Source of the DNA: Sclerodactyla briareus
Taxonomy: Eukaryota; Echinodermata; Holothuroidea; Dendrochirotida; Sclerodactylidae
Length of the DNA: 64,000 nt
Direction: 5' to 3'
NCBI GenBank assembly: GCA_026419785.1
Contig: JAODTK010005534.1
Coordinates: forward strand, 372,001-436,000
Of this stretch, positions 10,930 to 21,800 are shown one piece after another (position 1 is the stretch's first letter; each line of letters opens with the position of its first letter). A program made the position numbers and the translations under genes. The notes under the pieces were generated by a model, which was given only the letters and a program-made list of their open reading frames with translations, did not search any database and was not told where the DNA came from.

Positions 10930-11440
10930 GGTGCCACCAATGGCTGGCGGCTGGTTCATTCAGTGGAGTGGGCCCATGCCAGGCATCCTAGGGCGAGGCT
11001 GGCCAATGGTAGATTGGCCGACATCTTGTAGGAGGCGGCAGCACTGGTCTGCGGGGTGTACGCGTAGGAGCGGCATAGCGGAGGGGAGGGGGCTGGTCTT
11101 GGAGAGGGGGGTGGGGGAGGGATTTTGCGCCATCGCTTGGTTCTGCGCTGGCTTGTGTAGTCCGTCACCTCAGCTGCCAGCTGCTCTTTTCGTGCCCCAA
11201 GAATCTCAAGATCCGGAGCTTATGCTCCTCCTTCATGGTCCCATACTATCGATGTGGTAGGCGGTGGTGTCCTCCAGTGTCTGCCGGTGGGACGACGTGG
11301 CGGCGCCGAGGGCGGATGTAGTCGGGGGTACGGGGCGGGGGGGGCGTTTCGGGGGTCTGGAAACGAGCAACGAGTCACGGGCGGACAAACAATAGCTCCC
11401 CGGGCACGAGGGAGAAAAAACAACGGAAAATAGGTCCGTT
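10930..11440. promoter_or_regulatory. GC-rich, CpG-containing candidate promoter
   Basis: About 500 bp that is far richer in G, C and CpG than its surroundings. It has CCAAT at 10937 and 11003, an inverted ATTGG at 11013, and CAAGATGTCGGCC (minus strand, 11028-11016), which resembles a YY1 element placed over a start codon. The minus-strand ATG at 11024 opens 22 codons (MSANLPLASLALG...) with A at -3. The coding-like exons at 10824, 9369 and 9148 all lie downstream in that direction, so I infer a minus-strand promoter. A divergent plus-strand start is not excluded. Confidence 0.4.
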
Positions 11441-14400
11441 GTAAATCGAGCCTTCACCCACACAACCCTCCGGCATGTCAGAGGAAATGTAGGAAAAAAA
11501 TATAACCACTGGCTGGATCCGCTACCGACAGCTGAATTTCGTACGGAAAGAATTTTATTTTCGAAAGTTCGATATCGAGATGCAAAACTTTACTAGCATG
11601 CTAGATGCCATACGCTTTTATTAAGGATCACACGGACATGAATGACAAGAACAATAAGTGATAAAAGAAGACGCAGAAGCGGTTTGTTTAGATAGAGGCC
11701 TTAATACGAAATCGGCAATGTTCGGATACGTTCAATTCGTCTGGTATAGTCATATCGAACCAAATCGACAGAAGACTATTTCGGAGGTCTTAGTGTGTTT
11801 TTTTTATGACTGCACAATTCTGCCTGAAGAGAAATTAATGTTACGATTGTGCTTTTTGATTATTGACTGTCAACAGTAAACAACAGGAGAAGATATTGCG
11901 CAACGACCGAGTGGTGTGTCTTTCCCCCACAGGCATACCATGCCGAATGAGTTGAATGAGTCGAGGCATTCAGTGTATACAGTATTATCAATTAAATGAA
12001 CACCATCAAACAAAAGCGACATGAACTATATAGAAAAAAGAAAAAATTGGGAGATGAAGAGATGAATGAGAACACTAATAGTCTGCATTCAAATCAGAAC
12101 TTATCAAATACTTTCTTGCAGAGATCAACATAGATAGGTTATTGCACATTCATCATGATTGTTGAAGGAATTACACCTTTGATTGGCTGAATCAAGTCAG
12201 CTACCAGCATTAGGGCCACAGCGTGATGCACGGGGTCGATTCAAGAAGCAAATACATGCCGAACTCGGCAAGTCTGCTAACCAATGTTGAGCGATTTGAT
12301 TGTTTAATTCGAACGCAAGCACGGGCCTGAGTGACGGGAAATCTGTACGGAATTAGCACAAATTGATGCACCCTTATGTGTATGTGTATGAATACCTCGC
12401 AATCGGTGCAGTGTGCCGTGTAGCGTGCATAGACTATCTGGGTCCCAGAGTGCAACACTCAGGGAGCACGTTCTTTAAATTACTTACATCTAATAGTAGG
12501 CAGTTATTATTTTAGTACGCGCAGGAGGTGCGATGATAAAAGACCTACATGAAGTCGGAATCGATGAGAAATCGAGGTCGCAATCTTTTTGTTCGTATAT
12601 CTGGAATAGTTATGATCATTCCTTGAGTTCCGCGATATATCTTAGGGAATTCTTTATCATGGAGAACTACATACTATGAAATTGCGAATTAAAGGATCTC
12701 GGGGAAACTGACCTAAAGGGGAGGGAGAGGTGGAGAGTGTGAGGAACAGCTTTCCAACAACGGTGTAAGAATTCAGAATTCAAGAAGAGCACATGGATTT
12801 GCCGGTTCCAAGGACAAGATTTCCTAGCCTTAAAATAAAGCAGGAGGATCGGAGAAGATGGCAATGGAGTTAACGGTCGTTCGTGAAGTAGGAGGTATCT
12901 AGAACCTAGATGCAGCCTAAAATTCTATTGAATACTGATTGGATCGGCGTAACCCTATGCTTAGATATGAGCCTGAATTCTATTTTAGCAACCTATGAAA
13001 TGAGTGTTTGGGATGTACCCAATAAAGACATGAGAAAAATTCAAATGCTTATAAGTGTAAAAACATGCAACACCTGGATGAAAAAAACAAGACTAGATCA
13101 GGAATTATCAAAAAAGACAAGATCAGAATTATCAGTGTTGATTAACTGAGTTGATGAATTCTTAACGCGAATCGATGCTTCACAGAGATGATTTCTGGGA
13201 CTCGGTGACAGTCAACTCACTGTTTCAATTGGGGGAAATTTCCACAAAGTTATAGAGTCATGTTCGTGAAAAGGAATGAGGATGTTTCAATACTGGGCAT
13301 AGAGGCAAAATGTTCTACTAAATATGTACAGTGAATTGATCCGGATGACAGTTAGCCAACGATATCTCCCCCAACTCAATATGATAATTCAGCATAATTA
13401 TGCAAACGCCTAGTCTATCAACTATGTAGCATACTTCATGCTCAGACTGTGAGTTCATATTGAAAAAATTGTGAATCTCTACTTAATGGCATCCAGAGTT
13501 CAATGTAAACTAAACCTGGGGGTCCATGGAACCTGACCGCTAGGGGGTCCTTGAAATCATGTGAGAGCCTTGGGAAACTGCAGGGGGTCTATTAAAAAGC
13601 GTCCACAAAACAGAAAAGATTTTAAAGATGTAAATGGGTATGTCCTGAAAATGCACTATTCAGCATCAGGGTACCCTCAACTATTTTTTGCAGAAATCAA
13701 GAGGAGAAGTGACATTGCTGCTTGCTCTCACAGGCAGCAATCACAGTTAGGAGGTCCTCTAAGGCCAATGGTCATGTAAAACCAGATTAGCCCACACCCC
13801 AAATTGGGAGGTTTCTAGCATGTTCACTTGTTGAGATATTTAATTTATTTGAGGAATTCAAGGAAACTATGACATATTAGGGGAACGATGCAAAAGGCTG
13901 TCCATAGAACTTACACAGTAAATGTTGCATTCTGTGCCAGGATTAGTGGAAAAAAGAGAGGGTATTCACCTACTGTAAAATCGGTGCAGGTAATTATCTA
14001 GGTATCGTGAACAAATTGATGGGTTTCATGTGGATCCCATCTCCAGTTGTTCGAGCAAGATTTTCGGAAGCACAGATTTCTACCATTGAAATGGTATTAC
14101 ATGATGTCTACAAGAAGAGAATTGACCCCATACCACACTCAATCATCCGACTGCGAGTACTTTACCGTGCATGATATCGGCAGCCTCTTGGGTGGTTAGC
14201 AATGTGTGAGAAAGGGGTGTATCTAGATGGGAGCCCAGGCTCTGTTTGGAGACCGGCTCTTGGTGCCAGTGAGCAGGTGCTTGGCACCCATCAGCAGTGG
14301 AAATGTCTAATAAATAACAGCAAAATCAGACATAAATTCTTAAATCCTCTCAAACTGGAGCCGGTCATAGTTTCATATTAATACCATTGGTTGAGGAGGG

Positions 14401-15239
14401 GGAATTTCACATGCCGACTGCAGCATGCCGACTGCCTACCACTTGTTTCCATGTTCTGGTCCCCATGCAATGCCGAGTGCCCAAATAGAAGGTGTAATAC
14501 TGTCACAGTACGACACGACAGGATTTGAACCCAAGCTGATGAATGCCAGCAATCCTGTATATGGAAAACTCATCAATGAGTAAAGTATCCAACATCAGAT
14601 CCGATTCTTCGTGGACTGGGTTCGACCACTGACGTATGAAAAAAGAGGTTATACCCGTCAATATTTGAAAAATATGTCTATCTCATTCCTCTAATAAACA
14701 GCTTTCCTTATGGCCTTCCCTCCCCCCGTAATCCTGATTCGGATGATATATCCAGGCACACTTGTTCCAGGAGATCATTGAGGAACAACGTGACTTCAAT
14801 TGGCTTGTTCACAATTGCAAGCGTGCCCCCCCCCCCTCAACTTCTCAACACACAGAGCTGAGGGGGGAGGAAACAAAGATTTTGTCCATGGCGCTGGCAT
14901 ACAGCCCATATGAATCTGTCACTAACCTTCTGTAAAGTAAACCAGTATTTACCCCTGTTTACAAAAAAAACTTTTTTAGGGTATTGTTGATATGAGTATG
15001 AAGGAATGTTCTTGATGAAGTGGAGGGAGGGGGGGGGGGGTGCGACAAAGTTTTGTGCTGCTATGAGCATATTTTCCGTCAGGGAAACGAGTTAGGAGGA
15101 TGCTCGACACACTGTTTGTGCCAAAACAACAGAATGCCAATGTTCCTCCAAGACTTAATTTGACACAATACCATTATCATCTTGGCCAAACAGGCTCATT
15201 ATATCCCCACAAAAACTTTGAAGGGGTCGGGGATATTAT
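11441..15239. other. Long stretch without a supported gene
   Basis: AT-rich with scattered chance frames below 83 codons. A near-duplicate of AGATCAGGAATTATCA occurs at 13094 and 13117. Short C and G runs flank 14826-15045. A tRNA-like or SINE-like word set near 12260-12330 is too degraded to call. No exon with both splice signals convinced me. Confidence 0.35.
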
Positions 15240-15760
15240 GGTTTGGGGGTGCTAGCTGCCGTCTCCGCCCGGGCCACCGCCGCCGGGAAACTTGAGGAGT
15301 TAGGCAATAACTATCTAACGCTTCATCCGAATCATCTGAAACTTGATACAAATGTCAGCCCAGCAAAATCTAGCGAGAGAAGTTCGAAGGGCGTCGTTGC
15401 ATGTCGCTGGCCCTCTAGTGTGACAGGTTTTAAAGAATGATCCGAGTGGTCCGCCATTACATGAAACTGGTGGGTGGGCCCAAAAAGATGTCCTGAAAAA
15501 CGGCGGTTGATATCCCGATACCCGAGGTTATTGTGGGTGTCTTGCGAAAATACAGAGTTAGCCGATTACATGAAACTTGGTGAGTGGGGACAGAAAGTGG
15601 TCACGGAAAAAATGACGGTAATTCCAAGGCACCAGAGGTCAAATTTGCATTTATTCAAGATTTTTAAACTTTGTCGGATAGAATGAATTTTGGAGAATGG
15701 AACTACAGTTGGTCCCAAACAACAAAGGGAGGGCATTTCAAAGTACAGGAGGTCAAATGG
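15240..15760 (+). repeat. ~110-bp tandem units of the AACTTGGTGGGTGGG family
   Basis: The anchor TGAAACTTGGTGRGTGGG recurs at about 15464 and 15569, with a weaker third copy near 15680, giving a spacing of about 105-115 bp. Each unit also has an AGGTCA-like word. The same anchor and spacing recur at 22230-22640, and in reverse sense at 32560-32890, so this is one dispersed family. Confidence 0.6.
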
Positions 15761-16340
15761 AAATAAATTTATGTGCTTTCGCCTGAACGAAGTCCACAAA
15801 AGCTGTTTCTGCCGGGATAGACATGTTGGCGGTTACCAGCCTGCACATGTCTAGTTTCAAACTGTAACCTGCTGTTGAGCAACCCTGGTTGGAATTAAAG
15901 CTATAAAAGTTACAACACCATGAGATTTTTGGCACCTCTGTAGGGACAAATAACCAAAGAGCCATCAGCAGAGATCCTGGCATTTTCATCCTTGGTACTT
16001 TTGGTCTGTTGCTAACCTTTACCTCACAGACATTCATCGGAATGAAACCAGCCTGCTGGAACTAGCATGAACTTAACACATTAGCCATCATCATACCCAT
16101 ACGGATCAGGAAGAACCAAGGAGTATCCGGTGTACTGGCTGGAAGAGAGGCAAATACATTCTAACATTATTCAACATTCGTAAAATCTCGAGAAATCGAA
16201 GCATCAATGAATCGAAAATGAAGGCCATCTTTCGATACCTCCTCTACAAGAAACAGGAAAAGGTTAGTGATTCCTGGACTCTTCCTGACAAACCTATAGC
16301 CAGAGACAAGGACAAATGGGAGATTGTACCAGTGTATGAC
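15761..16340. other. Spacer with a very weak minus-strand exon candidate
   Basis: The minus-strand segment 16052-16023 is a 10-codon open stretch between TTCCAGCAG and GTAAAG. Its phase 0 would suit continuation of the RRM gene, but at 30 bp it cannot be distinguished from chance. Nothing else was recognised. Confidence 0.2.
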
Positions 16341-16344
16341 TCTG

Positions 16345-17760
16345 TATGACCTCTGACCTGACCCCAAAACAATAGGTGTTCACAAGGTTTTCAGAAATTT
16401 AACCTCTGGTGACTCAGATGACCTCTGACCCGACAGCAAAACAAAGGGTCATGTACTCATCATGGGGAACACACAACAAATTGAACTTAATCAATCCAGG
16501 TGGGGTCGAGTTATCGGCGTTCACAAGCAAAATAACCAAATAGGACTTATGTTCCAAATTTTCTATTTTGACCAAATTTCACCCCGACCATACCAAAAAC
16601 GAAGAGGGTTCCTGTACTCCCCGTAAGGAAGCTCACCACACCAAATTTGAACCCGATCATACCAAATATTCTGGACTTATAGTGTTCCACAAGGTTTTCG
16701 ACTTTGACATCTAATGAGCTCAGATGACCGTTGACCTACCCTACAACAATAGGGTCTGGAATCATCATGGGAACAACCCTACCAAGTATGAGCTTCATCC
16801 ATCCAGGTGGGGTCGAGTTATCAGTTCACAAGCCCAACATAGGCCAAATTATTGACTTTTCACAAATTCTCTATTTTTGACCAAAATTTAACTCCGACCT
16901 ATCACTCAAAACAATAGGGTTCTGTACTCCTATAGGAAGGACACACCAATTTGACCCGATAAGACCAACCCATTCTGGACTTATGTGTTTACAAGGGCTT
17001 CAGAATTTGACACTAAGTGAGCTTCAGATGACCTCTGACCTGACCCCAAAACAATAGGGGTCAGTACTCATCATGGGGAACACCCATTACCAAGTATGAG
17101 CTTCATCATCCAAGTGAGGTTGGAGATATCGTGTTCAAAGCCAAAATTGGCCAAAATATGATTTCACAAAATGTTCTATTTCGGACCAAAAATTCACACC
17201 GACTATACCAAAAACAATAGGGTTCCTGTACTCCCCATAAGGGAGCATACCAAATTTGAACAGATTCACAGACAACCATTCTGGACAAATTATCGTGTTC
17301 ACAAGTTTCCAGACTTTGACATCCGATGACTCTGACAGACCACCAAACAATAGGGTTAGGTACTCATCATGGGGAAACCACATATCAGTAGGAAGCTTCA
17401 TCCATCCAGGTTGGGATGAGTTATCGTGTTCACAAGCCAAAATTGGCCCAAATATTGACTGTTCACAAATTTTTCTATTTTGGAACAAAATTCACCCCGA
17501 CTATACCAAAAACCAATAGGGTCCTGTACTCCCATAAGAAAAAAAAAAAAACGGCTACACACCAATTTTAACCCGAGCAGACCAAACAGGCTGGACTTAT
17601 CGTGTGCACAAGGTTTTCAGACTTGGACCTCTGGTGACATCAGTCTGACCTCGACCTGACCCCAAAACAATAGGGGTCAGGTATCATCATGGGGAACACA
17701 CATACTAACTTATGAGCTTCATCCATAAGTGGGATCGAATTTAACCGTGTTCACAAGACA
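16345..17760 (+). repeat. Five-copy tandem array, ~307-bp unit
   Basis: The anchor CATCATGG recurs at 16458, 16763, 17069, 17365 and 17685, giving periods of 305, 306, 296 and 320 bp. Each unit carries the ordered words CCCCAAAACAATAGGG, GAGCTTCATCCATCCA, GAGTTATCGTGTTCACAAG, TTCTATTTTGACC and GACCTCTGACC. Units are diverged from one another, mostly by indels. An A run (17539-17552) is inserted in the fifth. Short frames inside the array are not genes. Confidence 0.85.
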
Positions 17761-17829
17761 GGTGTAACACAAATACATTCAACATACACACACACACATA
17801 CATGTAAGGGACGGTCAAACGCGGAACAT

Positions 17830-18200
17830 GCAGTGAACTCCCCACCCGAGGATTCATCGTCAAATCAGGCCATCATAAGTGTACGGCCGAGGACAAGAGC
17901 CTGGTCTAAAGAAGTGTAGTGTAGGATTTTTAGTACACAACCGAGGTCTATATGTATTACACACCTGCTAACCGAGGACGCACAATAATACCATGCAACA
18001 GTGGACCAAAAAACTGGCTTGACCTACCCCACCCCACCGAGGACTGATTGCAGATTGACATAAAACTGCACTAACAGCATGTTTAGCATGCGCTTGTGTC
18101 TGATACACCCCTATTTCAAGCGTGGACAGTCCTCATTCCCAGGTGCGTCCTCAGTTGGCGGGGGGGTATTCATACGAACGTCCTCAATTTTCACACCTAT
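17830..18200. repeat. Cluster of CCGAGGAC motifs, direct then inverted
   Basis: CCGAGG(A/T) occurs at about 17852, 17884, 17941, 17973 and 18036, with spacings of roughly 32, 57, 32 and 63 bp. The reverse complement GTCCTCA then occurs near 18128, 18148 and 18179. Multiple short direct and inverted copies in under 400 bp are unlike the flanks and resemble a subterminal binding-site cluster of a DNA transposon. That function is an inference. Confidence 0.45.
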
Positions 18201-18700
18201 TACAAACGTAAGCACACCACATACACAAACACTGGAGACAATTATTCCCCAATTGTGTAATGATAGATATATTCGGGTGATCAGTGTTCGTTTCGCATTT
18301 AATTAATGAAGCGAGGCCACAAACAATCATGACACAAGTTTTGCCAGAATTTTACTGCCATCCCTTTTTGGGCCGAAATTCATCAATCTAGCCACCCCCC
18401 AAAATAAAGTATTACAAGCGCTATTTACGCAGGAAAATCCAATTAGTCATCTTCCTCATAACCTGCTCCTATGTGTCAACCAATCACCAAAACACCTACA
18501 GTTTGTCTGTAATTTGTTAACAAGCTCAAACAATAAACTAAATTAAATAGGTCAATTCCCCAATAGTGAATTTGGTGCCAAAATCTTATCAGATCGTGTT
18601 CATACTACACACAAAAATTCCATCAGCAATACAGTCTTACCGTTTCAGTGAAACTGCTCATCACATGTGACACACACTAACATGTGTATACATGACATAC
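18201..18700. other. 3' flank or intron of the RRM gene
   Basis: No further exon is certain. A minus-strand donor GTAAGA near 18640 is preceded by a few open codons, but the intron to the exon at 18701 would be too short. The 3' end of the gene is therefore not located. Confidence 0.3.
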
Positions 18701-18827
18701 ACCACGTACGCCGAAGTGGTTGCAAGCTAATTCTTTGGACGCTTGCATCAAACTGATGGGGCGCTCGTTTGGATGGTAACATATAACTGGCCCCCACCTT
18801 TCACGTATTATCCGCCATGTGCCTTCT
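18701..18827 (-). CDS. RRM gene: last exon identified
   Basis: The acceptor GACGTTTGCAG is followed by one base that completes the Arg codon of the previous exon, then 42 codons including GTWRIIRERWGPVICYHP and SLMQASKELACNHFGVRG, ending at donor GTATGT in phase 0. A weaker donor GTACGT lies nine bases earlier. The phase match with the preceding exon supports it. The domain is not recognised. Confidence 0.6.
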
Positions 18828-21800
18828 CTGCAAACGTCAAACAACCTTGCATTGGGACCCAATATTAGTAAGCGGTGATGTGCTATCTCCCGAGCAACTT
18901 ACAAAGAATATGCGATATGGTAATAAAAACATATTGAGGCAGGTGTCATACACATCGCTAAAGTTTATTTAATTTAGTTTAATTAATTTATTCATGTGCT
19001 ACAAAACATACCAAGTGAAGGTGAGCCAAGCTGACTAAGCAATGTAGGCAAGCAACCAACATGAGCTAAACAAGGATTACTATAAAAGTAGTGATGCTCG
19101 TTTTCCCGAACTGTGACTAACCTTGGATCGTATCTGAGCGGTGACCTCTCGCGGCCTTTAAAGAAGGGAGCTTGATTGTCTGTAATAAAGCAGGCTCGTG
19201 TGGAGAGGTTATTCACTTCCTACACTACATGTATATGAACAAAATATATAGGTAACTTCATCATCATCCAAGCGAGATTCTGACTGATAGTCCATGAACG
19301 AATTATCTGGAAAAATACAACACTAGTGTTTCACTAGTGTTTTTTAGCCTCCCAGGGTGCCTCTACAGAGGACAATATCTTACCGGAATATTTGCACCTA
19401 ACAACCAATTGATCCTTCTCCCAGTTATCTTCTGCAGAAAAACGGCAGAGTGGCAAACATTCTGGTATGCAAAACCAAGCAGTCACCCATGACGTGTCTC
19501 CCTGGAAGGCTGTCTGCAGTGGATTTCTGGACCTACCAGGGTGGTTACGGGATACTTGCAAATGGAAATCGCGTTGGTGGCTGTGAGCGGTCAGGTTGAA
19601 CTTGAACCTCCGCTCCTCCAGGTTATGAGAAATGGTAGGATCCAGGATTCTACAGATCGTCCTTTCGAAGGAGGTGCAAATGGCGGTTCGGGAGAAGGTG
19701 GGGATTGGGACCCCTTATTCGCTCCCAACCGCTGTTTTTATGTGAGCTTATCACTATAGTGACAGATGCCCTAACAATGGAAAGAGGTGATTTTATTAAA
19801 ATCTATGAGATCAAAAAGCCAATCAAGGAACCCTGGCAGTATTGATCGTGGCTGCAGCCTTCCATAAATTACCCCCCCCCCCCCCCCATTCTCTTCCGAC
19901 TAGGGCAAACGATGATATCGAAGCAGGGTTTAAACAATCTCAATCTGCTCCTGCAGATTGGCATTCCATGTCCACATCCGAAGCATATGGTGAACTTTTG
20001 CCGAGAAGCGTGTGGCAATTGTTAAGGAGTCGAGTCGTAAACAGTGTTGTGGGTTGAGTCCATGTTGTACCCTTGAGCAGGTGCTTTATCTTGAGTGCTT
20101 CACTCCACCCAGGTGTAAATGGGTACCTTGTGAGGTAAATTAATATAGCGTTGGCTGTATGGTGGCTGCACCTATGGGAAGTCCCCACGGGGACACGATG
20201 ATGTGGCATTACTGTTCAGTGTGCCCGGGTGAACCAGCAAGGGTGTGCACTACTCGTGGGGGTGTGAAAAGTTACCAGTGAGCAGGGGTAATGATTGTGA
20301 AGCGCTTTGAGATGTGGTTTGCCACCTATAAGGCGCTATAAAAAATCGAGTCATCATCATGATCATGTCTCAGAGGCCGGAGGAACACAGGATTCATGTC
20401 CCATTATTGCTCACAGCTGATTTGCAATTCGAGATCTCACCATCACAAATGCAAGTCCCGGTCACCGGCAGAAAAATGCATGGTGTGGCTGCATCAAACC
20501 GGGTTGCCTTTTTTCTCGCTCACTGGCTTATCGACATCACAAAACAAACCGTAGAAAACCAGTAGAAGGTCCACTGCATTACATCAGATAATGGAGTGAG
20601 GACCAAGACCTGGCCTGTTGCCAACGGCAAGTTACAGCCACCCAGGAAAAAAAAACTGCACGTGAAAAGCTGGACCCAAACTTGATGTTACTTGCCAAAA
20701 GCGCCACTGGTAACACTCAGCCAATTTTCCACACAGTAGGGAGGTTACAAGAATGGTCATGAACGATGTGGACTAGGACATTCATGCTAGCGAAGAAAAA
20801 TATTGCACGCTCCTGATCGGGGGTGTCACCTACTGATGCCGGAGGGTGAAGCCCCGAGGGAGAGGGGTGAGGGGGGGGGGGGGGGCAATAAGGACCCAAA
20901 GATCTCATGAGAGCCTCAGCATCATTTCGCACACACCAAAGTGCTCACTACAGCTTTGACTCCCAATTGCTTATGAGCCCCCAACTTTCAACATGTGCGT
21001 TACCCCGTGCTGGGGCCTGTGCAAGTGCCCAGAGTGTACAGCATGTGACGTCATGCTGATCCGAGCAAGGCGCACACAGAAACCGCACCTCAATAAATCT
21101 GGTACAGGGTTTGTAAGGAAGAGTGCTGTCAAGGGGGATAGAAAGCGCTGACTGATTTACCCGCTGGTGGTTTGCCACATCATATGCTCAGGGGGGCCCC
21201 CCCGTCATACTCTTGGGCGCTTGTTCTGCCGAGGCAAATCTGCGGAATACAACAAAATATCAATTTCTCCAAATGGAAAAGACAAAGCCTAAAGCCTACC
21301 TCACACCATAGGTGTAGTTCACACCACACGCTACGGCGCAGCTCGCGTTGACCGCATGATACGCCGTGAGTCGTGCGGACTCCTGCGAAGTTCACTGCGT
21401 TCAAGTTGCCCAGCCCAGTGATCATATTCGTTTTGGAGTACACTGGAGAATTCACAGAGAAGACACACAGAGATATTGTTTATTTCAAGGGGTATGTTCG
21501 TATGTCCTCCGATAATTTTTGAAGAAGTAGGACCACTGATAGCAAAAGATACTTTCAGTCAAGCTATTCTGCGCTTCCATTCTGCCCATGCTTTTGATTT
21601 ACCTGCCATCACAAAACTACGTGGGCCTTGCAGAACTTTGAACTTCTTCAAAATTCGCCGCAACAATTGCGGCCAGTCTGGCCGCTCGCAGTGGCGTACG
21701 GTGTTGCCGTCATCGCCTCACACCTTACGGTAAACAGCGACGCGAGTATACTGTAGGCTGCGCACAGCCTTGCGGTCAGCAAATTCCATACAGTGTAAGG

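Noticed and set aside
16345-17760. CRISPR-like array
   Set aside because: Units are ~307 bp, diverged along their whole length and lack short conserved repeats with unique spacers. The host is clearly eukaryotic.
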